Shown here one piece after another: positions 42,081-52,070 of a DNA stretch of 64,000 nucleotides. The stretch is from Priestia megaterium NBRC 15308 = ATCC 14581. Its GTDB lineage: Bacteria > Bacillota > Bacilli > Bacillales > Bacillaceae_H. A program made the translations under genes and the position numbers. The stretch is taken from assembly GCF_000832985.1 (NCBI RefSeq), contig NZ_CP009920.1, positions 4,334,501-4,398,500 on the forward strand, in the 5' to 3' direction. Within the stretch, counting starts at the first letter, position 1, and each line of letters opens with the position of its first letter. The notes below the pieces were generated by a model. That model was given only the letters and a program-made list of their open reading frames with translations, made no database searches and was not told the origin of the DNA.

Positions 42081-43235
42081 ATTGGATTATTAGATGCCAT
42101 TTTTAAAAGAGATAGTGAACTTGGATATATGTTTGATGTAGAAATGTTTGTTGAAACAGCAAACAGAGTCCATATGAAGAAATTAGTTTTAGATACTTGT
42201 ATTGCTTTCTTAGGAAGGACAATTAGCCAGTCAGAATTTAGGGTTAAGAATGGCAAAACATTTGTGAAGGATGAACTTTATTATCGCTTAAATGTTAGGC
42301 CAAATAAAAATATGACAGCTAGTACATTTTGGGAAACGTTTGTTCACAAATTGATTTATGACAATGAGTGCTTAATTATTCAATCAGATGATGATGATCT
42401 GCTTATTGCTGATGATTTTCAACATAATGAATATGCGGTATTTGAAGACACGTTTTCAAATGTAACAGTCAAGGACTATACATTTAAGCGGGTTTTTAAG
42501 CAGAGTGATGTTATCCATTTGCGATACCGAAACGAGCGGTTAACACCATTAATTGACGGTCTTTTCACAGATTACGGGGATCTATTTGGACGAATTCTAA
42601 GTTCCCAAAAGCGGAAAAATCAAATTCGCGGTACTGTCGATATGGATATGATAGGAGCTAAAAGCCCACAGCATCAAGCGAAGCTCCAGGAATTCATTGA
42701 TAACATGTATAAAGCTATCGGTGAAAAAGATGTGGCCATTATTCCGCAGCAACCAGGCTTTAAATATTCGGAAACGTCTGGCGGTGGAACCACTGGCCAA
42801 AGCGTAGATGAAATTAATAAAGTGACAAATGGTTTCTTTAATCAAGTAGCAATGGCCTTGGGTATTCCTACTAGCCTTGTATATGGAGATATGGCCGACA
42901 TAGAAAAACAAACGAAAAACTATATGCTTTTTACTATTAATCCTTTGCTTAAAAAACTAGCGGATGAAGCAAATGTGAAGTTTTTTGAGCAAGAAGAATA
43001 TCTTTCTGGCCAAAAAATTGATATTAAAAGCATTTCTTATCAAAGCTTATTTGATCTTGCTACAGCGATTGACAAACTTATTTCTTCTAGTGGCTTTACT
43101 GGTAATGAAATTAGATTGGAGGCGGGTTATGAACCTTCCGATGATCCGAACCTGGACAAACATTATATTACTAAAAACTATACTGAAATGAACAAAGTTG
43201 AAGGAGGTGACGAACAAAATGACGGTGAAAATTGA
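42081..43235 (+). CDS. Portal protein (HK97 family), apparent ATT start
   Basis: 384 aa if read from ATT 42081: IGLLDAIFKRDSE matches usual portal N-termini (MGLxDxIF). AAAGGGGGTG lies 6-9 bases upstream, ideal for ATT, whereas GTG 42072 sits inside that RBS. Core motifs GTVDMD, and QVAMALGIPTSLVYGDMAD near residue 260. The dodecameric gateway for DNA. Confidence 0.85.
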   Translation: MGLLDAIFKRDSELGYMFDVEMFVETANRVHMKKLVLDTCIAFLGRTISQSEFRVKNGKTFVKDELYYRLNVRPNKNMTASTFWETFVHKLIYDNECLIIQSDDDDLLIADDFQHNEYAVFEDTFSNVTVKDYTFKRVFKQSDVIHLRYRNERLTPLIDGLFTDYGDLFGRILSSQKRKNQIRGTVDMDMIGAKSPQHQAKLQEFIDNMYKAIGEKDVAIIPQQPGFKYSETSGGGTTGQSVDEINKVTNGFFNQVAMALGIPTSLVYGDMADIEKQTKNYMLFTINPLLKKLADEANVKFFEQEEYLSGQKIDIKSISYQSLFDLATAIDKLISSSGFTGNEIRLEAGYEPSDDPNLDKHYITKNYTEMNKVEGGDEQNDGEN

Positions 43236-44001
43236 TGTTAAAGGGCCAATCATTTCAAATGATGAAGCTTGGATTTATGAATGGTTTGATATGGATTTTA
43301 CTAGTCCAAAAACGGTTATTGACCAGTTAGCTAATGCAAATGGTGAAAATGTAATTGTATCTATTAATAGTCCAGGCGGTTATGTAGATGATGGATCAGA
43401 GATTTATACAGCTCTGAAAGCTTATCCTGGCCATGTAGAAACTCAAATTGTAGGTTTAGCTGCAAGCGCAGCATCTTTTATTGCTACTGCTGGTGATAAG
43501 GTAGTGATTGCACCAACAGCAAAGTTTATGATTCATAATGCTTCTATGGGTAACTTAGGGGATCATCGTTCGATGGAAAAAGCTTCTCAAATGTTGAAGA
43601 CAACAGATAGAACGATTGTAAATGCTTATGTATTGAAAACAGGTAAAGATGAACAAGAGCTTTTAGATATGATGGCAGAAGAAACATGGATGGGGCCACA
43701 AGAAGCATTGGAGCATAATTTTGTGGATGAAATCATGTTTATGGACAATCCAATTAAATTAACCGCTTCTAGTGCTATATCTGCAATGATTCCACAAAAA
43801 ATTATTGATAGCTTTAGAAATGGAATGATTAACAAGGGTAAGCCTGAAGGAGTAACAAAAGAAGATCTAAAGGCATCACTTGCAGAATTTAAAAATGAAA
43901 TTCTGAACGAATTACAACTTAATAAAACAAACGAACCAAAAGAGCCTACTCTTAAACCAGCTAATAAGCGGGATTTGAGTAAGCTCTTTTTAAGTTTATA
44001 A
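43219..44001 (+). CDS. ClpP-like prohead protease
   Basis: 260 aa from ATG 43219 (AAAGGAGGTGA). ClpP fold: SINSPGGYVDDG, catalytic Ser in GLAASAASFIA and His in FMIHNASMG, Asp further on. The C-terminal charged part (TKEDLKASLAEFKNEIL) probably acts as scaffold. Matures the capsid. Overlaps portal by 17 bp. Confidence 0.9.
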   Translation: MTVKIDVKGPIISNDEAWIYEWFDMDFTSPKTVIDQLANANGENVIVSINSPGGYVDDGSEIYTALKAYPGHVETQIVGLAASAASFIATAGDKVVIAPTAKFMIHNASMGNLGDHRSMEKASQMLKTTDRTIVNAYVLKTGKDEQELLDMMAEETWMGPQEALEHNFVDEIMFMDNPIKLTASSAISAMIPQKIIDSFRNGMINKGKPEGVTKEDLKASLAEFKNEILNELQLNKTNEPKEPTLKPANKRDLSKLFLSL

Positions 44002-44019
44002 AATTGGAGGAAGTCATAA

Positions 44020-45171
44020 ATGACTATTAAATTTAACAAATCAGAAGCTATGAATGAGGCTAAGTCAAAATTAGCAGCGGTTTTAACAAATGCAGAATCT
44101 ACAGAACAAGAACAAACAGCAGCCTTTCAAACTTATTTTGATACCTTGCAGCACGAAGTTGCAAACAACGTTCGTAAGCAAGTAAATGATGAAATGCTTG
44201 ACCGCTCTATTCTTCAGCAACGTGGCCAAAATGTATTAACTTCTGCTGAAATGAAGTTTTTTAATGCGGTTGTACAAGATGGCGGTTTTAAGGATGATTC
44301 TATTCTTCCAGACACAACACAAGAACGTGTATTTGAAGATCTAGTAACAGAGCATCCATTATTAGATGCTTTAGGGTTACAAGATTTAGGTGCAGTAACA
44401 CGTTTTATTTATTCAGATCCAGAAGGTGCAGCTGTATGGGGGCCATTATTTGGTGAAATTAAAGGCCAAATTAATGCTGCCTTCCATGAAAAACAAATTG
44501 GCCAATTAAAACTAACTGCCTTTGCTGCTATTCCAGATGATATGCTGCAATTAGGCCCGGTATGGGTGGAGCGATATGTACGAACAGTTATTGTAGAAGC
44601 TTATGCTGTAGGGTTAGAAAATGGATTTGTAAATGGTAATGGTAACAATCAGCCAGTAGGTCTATTAAAAGATGTTAACGCTGAAACGGGTGCAGTAACA
44701 GATAAAGCATCATCTGGTAAATTAACTTTTAAACCCGGTCGAACTACTGTAATTGAATTAAAAGACGTTGTTAAAGGTCTTTCTAAAAATGCAAAAGGCA
44801 AAAACAGAAAAGTTGCAGGGAAAATTGTTATGGTTGTTAACCCATTTGATAATTTTGATATTCAAGCCTCTGCTACTACTCAAAATGCAAATGGTGTATA
44901 TGTAACAAATTTACCTTTTAACCCGCAAATTGTAGAATCTGAATTTGTTCCTGAAGGCAAAGTTATTTTCTTTGTTAAAGGTGAATATATCGCTGCTGTT
45001 GCTGGTAACTACCAATTGAAAAAATTTGATCAGACGTTAGCTATTGAGGATGCAATTCTTTACACAATCAAGCGCTTTGCAAATGGTTTACCAAAAGATA
45101 ATAAAGCGTCTGCTGTTTATGACTTGGAAATTGATGAATCTTTAGAAGCGGAAGCACCCGCAGGAGCATAA
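44020..45171 (+). CDS. Major capsid protein (HK97 fold)
   Basis: 383 aa. N-terminal helical delta domain (residues 1-100) is likely cleaved by the protease. Core motifs TLEHPLL-like TEHPLLDALGL, VWGPLFGEIKGQI and GFVNGNGNNQPVGLL are typical of the HK97 major capsid family. RBS GGAGG before ATG 44020. Confidence 0.92.
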   Translation: MTIKFNKSEAMNEAKSKLAAVLTNAESTEQEQTAAFQTYFDTLQHEVANNVRKQVNDEMLDRSILQQRGQNVLTSAEMKFFNAVVQDGGFKDDSILPDTTQERVFEDLVTEHPLLDALGLQDLGAVTRFIYSDPEGAAVWGPLFGEIKGQINAAFHEKQIGQLKLTAFAAIPDDMLQLGPVWVERYVRTVIVEAYAVGLENGFVNGNGNNQPVGLLKDVNAETGAVTDKASSGKLTFKPGRTTVIELKDVVKGLSKNAKGKNRKVAGKIVMVVNPFDNFDIQASATTQNANGVYVTNLPFNPQIVESEFVPEGKVIFFVKGEYIAAVAGNYQLKKFDQTLAIEDAILYTIKRFANGLPKDNKASAVYDLEIDESLEAEAPAGA

Positions 45172-45185
45172 AGGAGCTGAAGTGA

Positions 45186-45485
45186 TTGGAAATCACAGAT
45201 AAATTACTTCAGGAATTTAAAGATAGAATGCATTTTACACATAAAGGGGAGGACAGCAATTTAAAAGAATTGTTGTCCTTTTCTATTGACGATATTACAC
45301 GGAAATGTGGAGCATTTAACATTGAAGAAAACAAGGGAGCAAAAGAATTAGTCTTTGAGCGTACCCGCTACGCTTACAATGATGCTCTTGAATACTTTGA
45401 CAAGAATTTTCAAAGTCAAATTAACAGTGTAGGTTTTTCTATAACTATGGGAACTACAGAAGGTGATCCAGATGCAGCCATTTAA
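45186..45485 (+). CDS. Head-tail connector (gp6-like)
   Basis: 99 aa from TTG 45186 (AAAGGAGCTGAAG upstream). Helical protein with LLQEFKDRMHFTHKGEDSNL and RYAYNDALEYFDKNF, fitting gp6-type connectors that sit under the portal. Confidence 0.8.
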   Translation: MEITDKLLQEFKDRMHFTHKGEDSNLKELLSFSIDDITRKCGAFNIEENKGAKELVFERTRYAYNDALEYFDKNFQSQINSVGFSITMGTTEGDPDAAI

Positions 45486-45840
45486 ATATACGCCTCCAAG
45501 AATTCATACAGGGGAATTAAAAACATGGGTTACTTTTTATGAAGCTAAAGAGAACGAAGGGCCATTACCAGGAGAGAATCCAAGGAACGTCCTTTATGAA
45601 TGTTGGGCCAAAGTTGATGAAGTATGGACTAAAGATATAGAAATTGCCAAGTCAAATGGTACTTTATCAGACTTAACCATTTCTATTAGAGATCCTAGAG
45701 GTGATTATTCACCAACAAACAAACATTATGTGCAAGTTCATACCCCTGAATATGAGGGTTTAAGATACAACATTAAACAGGCTTTTCCTGACTTACAGAA
45801 CCGAGATTTCATTAAGGTTATAGCCGAGGTGTCAAAATGA
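45472..45840 (+). CDS. Head-tail adaptor/stopper (SPP1 gp16-like)
   Basis: 122 aa from ATG 45472 (AAGGTGATCC upstream). Starts MQPFKYTPPRIHTGELKTWV, with FYEAKENEGPLPGE and RDPRGDYSPTNKHYVQV; the SPP1 gp16/head-closure pattern. Confidence 0.8.
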   Translation: MQPFKYTPPRIHTGELKTWVTFYEAKENEGPLPGENPRNVLYECWAKVDEVWTKDIEIAKSNGTLSDLTISIRDPRGDYSPTNKHYVQVHTPEYEGLRYNIKQAFPDLQNRDFIKVIAEVSK

Positions 45841-46229
45841 GTGTTCAAATTAAAGGTTTAAATAACCTGTTAGCGGATTTAGAAAAACGCCTTGGCCCTG
45901 CTAAAGTAAAAAGTATTAGTGACCAGGCTTTAAAAGAGGGCGCAAAAGTTTTTGTAAAGGAATTAAAGGCGCAATTTGAATCCTTTAAAGATACTGGTGC
46001 ATCCATTGATGAAATTACGATTTCAGAGCCAGAGTATGTTGCTGGTGTAAGAACAATTAAAATACATTGGCGTGGCCCTAAAGACAGGTATCGGATCATT
46101 CACCTTAATGAATGGGGAACGGTTAAAAACCCTAACCCTAAAGGTAAAGGAGCTATTGCCAGAGCCATGCGTAATGCGGAAAATGCCTATAAAGCAGCGG
46201 TGAGAGAAGCTGTAAGGAGAGGTATTTAA
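45837..46229 (+). CDS. Tail completion protein, HK97 gp10 family
   Basis: 130 aa, ATGA overlap with the previous gene. VQIKGLNNLLADLEKRLGP at the N-terminus and HLNEWGTVKNPNPKGKGAI (gp10 core) are diagnostic. Confidence 0.87.
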   Translation: MSVQIKGLNNLLADLEKRLGPAKVKSISDQALKEGAKVFVKELKAQFESFKDTGASIDEITISEPEYVAGVRTIKIHWRGPKDRYRIIHLNEWGTVKNPNPKGKGAIARAMRNAENAYKAAVREAVRRGI

Positions 46230-46603
46230 TGCTCTATAAAGTATACGATGTACTAAATACTAGTGATCTTATTAAAGAAAAAGTAGGAAAACAAATTAAG
46301 TTTTATAAGTACCCATCTACTGATAATATGCAAGGTGTTTACATCGTAATTGATCCAATAGATGTACCTAAACCTGGCGATTATGCAGATAACAAATGGT
46401 TAACAGACGAATATTTTTATCAAATTGAAGTCTGGTCTATGAATCTGTTTGATACACAAGCTGTTGCAAAAGAGGTTCGTAATGTTATGTGGAACGAATT
46501 GGGTTTTGCTCAACTAATACCAGGTCTTGATGAATTTGACGAAGATACGGGGATTTACCGCGATGCTAGGCGCTATCGCGGTAAAGAGTATGTAGAAATA
46601 TAA
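46229..46603 (+). CDS. Tail terminator-like protein
   Basis: 124 aa, one-base overlap with gp10-like gene. YQIEVWSMNLFDTQAVAKEV is the pattern of DUF3168/tail terminator proteins. Position between gp10 and major tail protein agrees. Confidence 0.75.
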   Translation: MLYKVYDVLNTSDLIKEKVGKQIKFYKYPSTDNMQGVYIVIDPIDVPKPGDYADNKWLTDEYFYQIEVWSMNLFDTQAVAKEVRNVMWNELGFAQLIPGLDEFDEDTGIYRDARRYRGKEYVEI

Positions 46604-46617
46604 AGGAGGAATTTATA

Positions 46618-47226
46618 ATGGCAGAAGAACAAAAGAATTATCATGCTTCTACAGGTGTAGATGAATTTTACTATGGAGAAGTTGGAGACGGTATAGTTGC
46701 ATCATATATTGAGCGGGTAGAATATTTACAAACTATTGATGTAGATATGCCTCAAGATATTACCCGTGCTTATGGAGACAATAAAACAGCGGAAATGGCT
46801 GTATCAAATGGTGACATTAAAGTTACTTCTGCTTTTCATAAAATCCCTATGGAAGACAAACAAAGACTTTTAGGTCTTGAAGTTAAGGATGGTATTACCT
46901 ATATGGGTAGTAAAGATAATCCTCCATACGTTGCAACCATTTTTGCTAAAACGTATGAAGACGGCTCTAAAGAATATGTTGGCTTGCCAAAAGGTTTATT
47001 TACAAGACCAAAACTTTCAGGGAAAACTAAAGAGGATGGAACAGAATTTTCTTCTGAAGAAATTGAAGCACAGTTTATGGATCGTAAAATTGATGGACTA
47101 GATGAAGAGAAATCTGTTGCCTTTGCTGTTGATAAAAAAGGCGAAACGACAAATCGTGATGCATTATTTATGAAGATTTTTGGTAAGCCTTATCCTGGCA
47201 CTACTACAGAACCAGCGGGGGCGTAA
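46618..47226 (+). CDS. Major tail protein (phi13 type)
   Basis: 202 aa, RBS AAAGGAGG. FYYGEVGDGIVASYIERVEYLQ and EMAVSNGDIKVTSAFHKIP fit the phi13-family tail tube proteins. Highly expressed tube subunit. Confidence 0.85.
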   Translation: MAEEQKNYHASTGVDEFYYGEVGDGIVASYIERVEYLQTIDVDMPQDITRAYGDNKTAEMAVSNGDIKVTSAFHKIPMEDKQRLLGLEVKDGITYMGSKDNPPYVATIFAKTYEDGSKEYVGLPKGLFTRPKLSGKTKEDGTEFSSEEIEAQFMDRKIDGLDEEKSVAFAVDKKGETTNRDALFMKIFGKPYPGTTTEPAGA

Positions 47227-47229
47227 TCT

Positions 47230-47421
47230 ATGGCCAGCAATAGAAAATTTGAAGTCATTGAGGATTTTAAGGATTTACAGGATAAAAATAAAATTTATCG
47301 CAAGGGTGATTGGTACCCTAAACCGGCAAACAAAAATATTAATGATGAACGGTTGGAAGAACTTTTAACCAATAAAAACAAACAAGGTAGACCAGTTATT
47401 AAGGAATTAGAGCAAGCATGA
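47230..47421 (+). CDS. Small tail-region protein
   Basis: 63 aa. KFEVIEDFKDLQDKNKIYRKGDWYPK; such short proteins often follow major tail genes. Stop codon lies in the loop of the following terminator. Confidence 0.65.
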   Translation: MASNRKFEVIEDFKDLQDKNKIYRKGDWYPKPANKNINDERLEELLTNKNKQGRPVIKELEQA

Positions 47422-47436
47422 CGCTTGCTCTTTTTA
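47409..47436 (+). terminator. Terminator within the tail operon
   Basis: GAGCAAGC (47410-47417), loop ATGAC, GCTTGCTC (47423-47430), then TTTTT. May lower expression of downstream genes. Confidence 0.8.
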
Positions 47437-47476
47437 TTCATTTAAATAAACCAAAATAGAGAGGGAGTTTTTTAAC

Positions 47477-47833
47477 ATGGCAAATTTAAAACGTAATATG
47501 ATCGAATTAATTAAAGAGGTTTCGGAGGACGGAGAAATTCTTAAATCAGAAAAACATTTAACACCCGCATTTATCCCGCTTACTGTTGTATATCAAGCAA
47601 TGGATCTAACTGCCGATATGCAAAAAGCAAATGCTCAAAATGAGAGGGAATTAATTGATCGTTTTGTTGATTTTATTGTTCATGATGTATATAAAGATAA
47701 GTTTACAAAAGATGATTTAATTAATGGTCTACATGCTCCAGATGCTATGGAGATTTTACAAAATCAAATCCGTTTTGTGGCTGCTGGTCATCAAAGTGAT
47801 GAAACAAAAAAGTTTTTAGAGAAGAAGAATTGA
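47477..47833 (+). CDS. Tail assembly chaperone, G-type
   Basis: 118 aa. Helical, ends SDETKKFLEKKN. The lambda G equivalent, which coats the tape measure during assembly. Contains the slippery heptamer A_AAA_AAG at 47806-47812 in the correct phase shortly before its stop. Confidence 0.83.
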   Translation: MANLKRNMIELIKEVSEDGEILKSEKHLTPAFIPLTVVYQAMDLTADMQKANAQNERELIDRFVDFIVHDVYKDKFTKDDLINGLHAPDAMEILQNQIRFVAAGHQSDETKKFLEKKN

Positions 47834-48018
47834 GTGATGAAGATTTCACACCAGAAAAGCAAAAAGAATACCTAGATAATTTTATTATGTCCTTAATGAA
47901 AGAAGGTAAGGATATTAACCAGGTGTTAGATATGCCCTTTCATTTTGTCTTGGAAATCTTACGAGAGCGAAATAAACCTAAACAAGAAAAATCCTTAATT
48001 GCAGCGTTTGGTGGTTAA
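47477..48018 (+). CDS. Tail assembly chaperone GT fusion by -1 frameshift
   Basis: A slip at 47806-47812 (codons ACA AAA AAG) leads into KVFREEELSDEDFTPEKQKE and on to 48018, giving about 180 aa. The -1 frame is open throughout. The T part (MPFHFVLEILRERNK) is typical of GT extensions that bring the tube protein to the tape measure. A TTG at 47830 could begin a separate T protein but lacks a good RBS. Confidence 0.8.
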
Positions 48019-48054
48019 GGATTTTTTTGTGTTTTCAAGAAGGGAGGGTGAATT

Positions 48055-51000
48055 TTGCCAGAACGTATTGAAGGTATGTCCATTGGGCTGGAATTAGAAA
48101 CATTGCAGCTTGAACGTGGTCTAACAGGTTTGAAAGATCGGTTTAAGACTGTAAATAGTGAAATGAAAGCCAATTTATCTGCTTTTGATAGAGGGGAGCA
48201 GTCCATTGAAAAGTATGAAGTCACTCTACAAGGATTAAGTAAGAAATTAGAGCTTCAAAAGCGAATTGTAAGTGAGTCGAGGGCCGAATACGAAAAAATG
48301 GTTAAAGAGCACGGGGAAGGATCTAAGCAAGCGGAAGCAGCTGCAAGAAGTTTTAATAATCAAGTAGCCGCTTTAAATAATTTAGAACGTTCCGTTAATC
48401 GTACAAGCCACAGCTTGACAGAGTTAAAGCAAGAGCAAGGTGCTTTGCAGTCTGGTTGGAGCAAGATGGGAAGTTTGATTGATAAAACAGGTTCATCTTT
48501 AACTGGGTTAAGCTCTAAGATGCAAGGAGTCGGCTCTACTTTATCTAGCTCTCTAACATTATCTATTGTTGGAGCAGGGGCAGGGATCATGGGGCTAGCT
48601 ACTAAATTCAATGACTCTTCAGTGAAAATAAGTAACTCTTTAGGTACTTCTACTAAGGAGACAAAGAAATTTACTGAAGCCTCACGAAACATTTATAAAG
48701 ATGGGTTTGGGGAAAGTCTGGAAGAGGTAGACAATGCCCTACTTGAAACCAAGCAAAATATTAAAAATATTAATGATGAAGATTTAGAGGACATTACTAA
48801 AAAAGCTCTGACTTTAGCTAATACATTTGATGCTGATGTGAACGAAGTAACCAGAGCGGGAAATAGTTTAATTCAAAACTATGGTATGGATGCAAAAGAT
48901 GCCTTTGATCTAATGGCCAAGGGTGCCCAAAATGGCATGAATTTCTCAAAAGAGATGTTTGATAACATGTCAGAATACACCATTAGTTTTAAAGAGGCTG
49001 GTTTCTCTGCAAATGAAATGTTCTCTATTCTTTCTAATGGGGCCAAGAAAGGTTATAACTTAGACCGTTTAAATGATACAATGCTAGAATTTAAGCTTCA
49101 AAGTGAGGATTCTAGCAAAGCGTATATGGGTGCTATGGATCAAATGTCTGCAAGCACACGAAAAGTATACGAAGAGTATCAAAATGGTAATGCAACTGTA
49201 GCGGATTTATATAAAGCGGTAATACCTGACTTGCAAAAGATGAAAGATACAATTCCAGCAAAAGATTTTAATGTGATTGGGAAAGCACTTTTTGGAACGA
49301 AGTGGGAAGATCAAGGGGCCGATGTAGTTTTATCCATGAAAACCGTTAATAAAGAGCTGCAAAACAGCAAGGGTACTATGGATAAAATGACTAAGAACGT
49401 AGAACAGTCCTTTGGTGCTCGTCTAAAGTCTGTTTGGCGTGAAGCTGGTATGGCTCTGCTGCCTTTCGGGGAGATCCTTATTTCATTTGCTGAAGGTATT
49501 TTACCTAAAGTATCTACTGGTATTCAAATGGTATCTGGTTTCATTAAAAGCTTATCACCAGCAGCGCAAACAGCGGGCCTTATCTTTGCTGGAATGTTAG
49601 CGGCACTTGGGCCTGTAATTACTATGGTAGGTATGTTTGTTGGTGCTATAGGTAATCTTTTACCTGTTTTTACACCAGTAATGAATGCTATTGCACGGGC
49701 GGGAGGTTTATTAAATGTCCTAAGAGCGGGGCTTGCTGCTTTAACTGGCCCGGTGGGAATAGTTATAGGAGCAATAACCTTATTAGGTGCTGGATTTATA
49801 GCTTTATACAAGAACTCTGAAACCTTTAGAAATGGCGTTTCCGGCATAATGAGCGGTATACAAAAGTTTGGCCAGAGTGCGCTAAACATCTTAAAACCAG
49901 CTATTGAGTCCGTGAAGCAATTCTTTCAGAGTCAGCTATCCGTAATAAAGCAATTTTGGCAGGATAACTCTACTACTATACTTCAGGCCCTTTCAAATAT
50001 AGGCAGCGTAGTACGTGTAGTTTTTCAGGGTATTTCTTCTGTAATTGGCTTTGTTATGCCTTTTGTACTTTCCATAATTAAATCGGTGTGGGGAAATATA
50101 CAGGGTGTCATAAGCGGAGCGCTAAATATTATTATGGGCTTGGTGAAAGTTTTTTCTGGCTTATTTACTTTGAATTTTTCTCAAATGTGGCAGGGATTGA
50201 AACAGATATTTTCGGGATCTGTCCAATTCATTTGGAATTTTGTGCAGCTGCAAATGTTCGGTAAATTACTTTCTCTAGGAAAAGTCTTTATTACCTCTTT
50301 CCGTGGCGTTTTTGTCGGATTGTGGAATGGCTTGAAATCTTTATTTTCTTCTAGTGTAGGGGTTTTAAGGAGTTCGGTAGTTTCAGGATGGAATTTGCTG
50401 CTATCAATCACTAAAACTATTTTTAATGCTTATCGGTCATTCTTAACTGGAATATGGAATTTCTTGAAATCTATGATTTCTAAAACGGCATCTGGAATAG
50501 TTAATGCTGTCCGTGGTTCGTGGAATTTATTGAAATCTGTGACGACAACTATTTTTAATGCATACCGCTCTTTCCTTTCAGGAATATGGAATTTCTTGAA
50601 ATCCATGATTTCTAAAACAGCATCCGCAATAGTTAATGCTGTCCGTTCATCGTGGAATTCCCTGAAATCTGTAACAACAAGTATTTTTAATTCTGTCCGT
50701 AGCTTTTTAAACTCAATCTGGACAGGGATACGCAGCACAGTAACAAATTTAGCCTCCAGAACAAAAGATGGAGTAGTAAATGCTTGGTCAACTTTGAGAA
50801 ATAAAACAACTGAAATGTTTACAAGTATTAAAACTAAAACAACTAAAATTTTTGATGATATAGTTTCAGGGGCTAAAAAATTACCTGGTCGAATTGGTGA
50901 CGGTATCCGCGCAATGGCCGGGAAAGTAAAATCTGGCGTTGATGCTATTGGTAAAAAGCTTGCTGGCGGTCTTGAATCAGTTATGAATACCATTACTCAA

Positions 51001-51775
51001 AAAGGTATAAACGTTGTTTTAGATAAGATCGGTGTTAGCAAGAAAAGCCAAATTCCTAGATTAGATATTCCTGGTTATGCAACAGGTACCGATTCACACC
51101 CAGGCGGGTACTTTTTCGCGGGTGATGGAGGGAAAAACGAATTAATTCGCTTCCCGGATGGTCGTATAACAATGAGTCCTGACACTACTACTTTGTATTG
51201 GGGAGATAAAGGTACCCAAGTATTAAGCGGAAAACAAACTGATGAATTTTTAAGTATGTATCCAATGTATAAAAAAGGTACGGGCATTAAGGACGTAGCT
51301 AAAACCGCTGGTAAGTGGCTTAAAGATACAGGGGGCCAAGCATTAGCCAAAGCGGGAGAAGTAAAAGGAAAAGTGTCTGATTCCATCGGAGATATATGGT
51401 CTTATATGGATAATCCTAAAAAGCTAATGAATAAGGTCTTTAGTTCCCTTAATTTGAAAATGCCTGATGTTGGCGGGATAATGGGCGAGCTTGCTAAAGC
51501 GGGTGTCACAAAAGTTAAAGATGGTGCAGCTAACTTTATTAAAAAGATGTTCGGTGATTTTAGTGCAAGTGTAGCAGCTCCTGCTGGTAAGGGTGTTGCT
51601 AGATGGCGTCCTGTCATTCTTAAAGCTGCCGCTGTAATGAAAGAGTCAGTAACTGATGCAGATGTAAACGCCATTTTACGACAAATCCAACGGGAGTCCG
51701 GGGGTAACGAAAAAATCACTCAGTCAAGTGCCGTGTGGGACGTTAATACTGCTGCCGGTAATCCTGCACGCGGAT
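48055..51775 (+). CDS. Tape measure protein, exon 1
   Basis: From TTG 48055 (GGGAGGGTG upstream). 1240 codons: N-terminal coiled coil (1-130), the TP901 core (about 150-480), hydrophobic segments (about 490-740), Trp/Phe repeats (FLTGIWNFLKSMISKTASGI twice, about 800-880), and the first half of a C-terminal SLT transglycosylase domain with catalytic Glu in QRESGGNE. Read without splicing it stops at 51784-51786. The last base of exon 1 completes a Leu codon with exon 2. Confidence 0.9.
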
Positions 51776-52070
51776 TTGTAAAATAGTCCGGTTTAAATTG
51801 GGTGAATTGCTGGAAAATCCTAAAGCTATCTTGCTACAACGTAACCGGAAACGGTAAGCGTGAATGCTTAAAAAGTAGATAGATTGGACAATCAGCATCC
51901 AAGCTCCTGTCTCGAAAGAGTGGAGAAGGTTCAACGACTACGCTTAACCTACGGCAAAAAAGCTATGGTGATGATGCGACAGCGCCCAACACTTTAAAAA
52001 AGTGATGATATAGTCTAAACCGTTTGCTACGAGCAAAGTTAAAGTATATCGAAAGATACGGTATTAATTG
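51776..52070 (+). ncRNA. Group I intron in the tape measure gene
   Basis: 295 nt, without an ORF. Exon end CGGAT pairs with GTCCG (51786-51790), giving P1 with the required U.G at the splice site; AATA (51782-51785) pairs with the first exon 2 bases TATT as P10. Core: ATCAGCATCCAAGC, GGTTCAACGACTA (R, P7 GACTA) and TATAGTC (S, P7 partner). Hairpins ACCG-GAAA-CGGT and GTAT..-GAAA-GATAC. Ends with G at 52070. Splicing restores ARG-LLQ-YIP of the SLT motif. Confidence 0.93.

Noticed and set aside
51776-52070. Tape measure truncated by mutation (pseudogene)
   Set aside because: Removing a 295-nt segment with P1, P7 and P10 pairings restores an exact frame and a known motif; an intron explains all of it.
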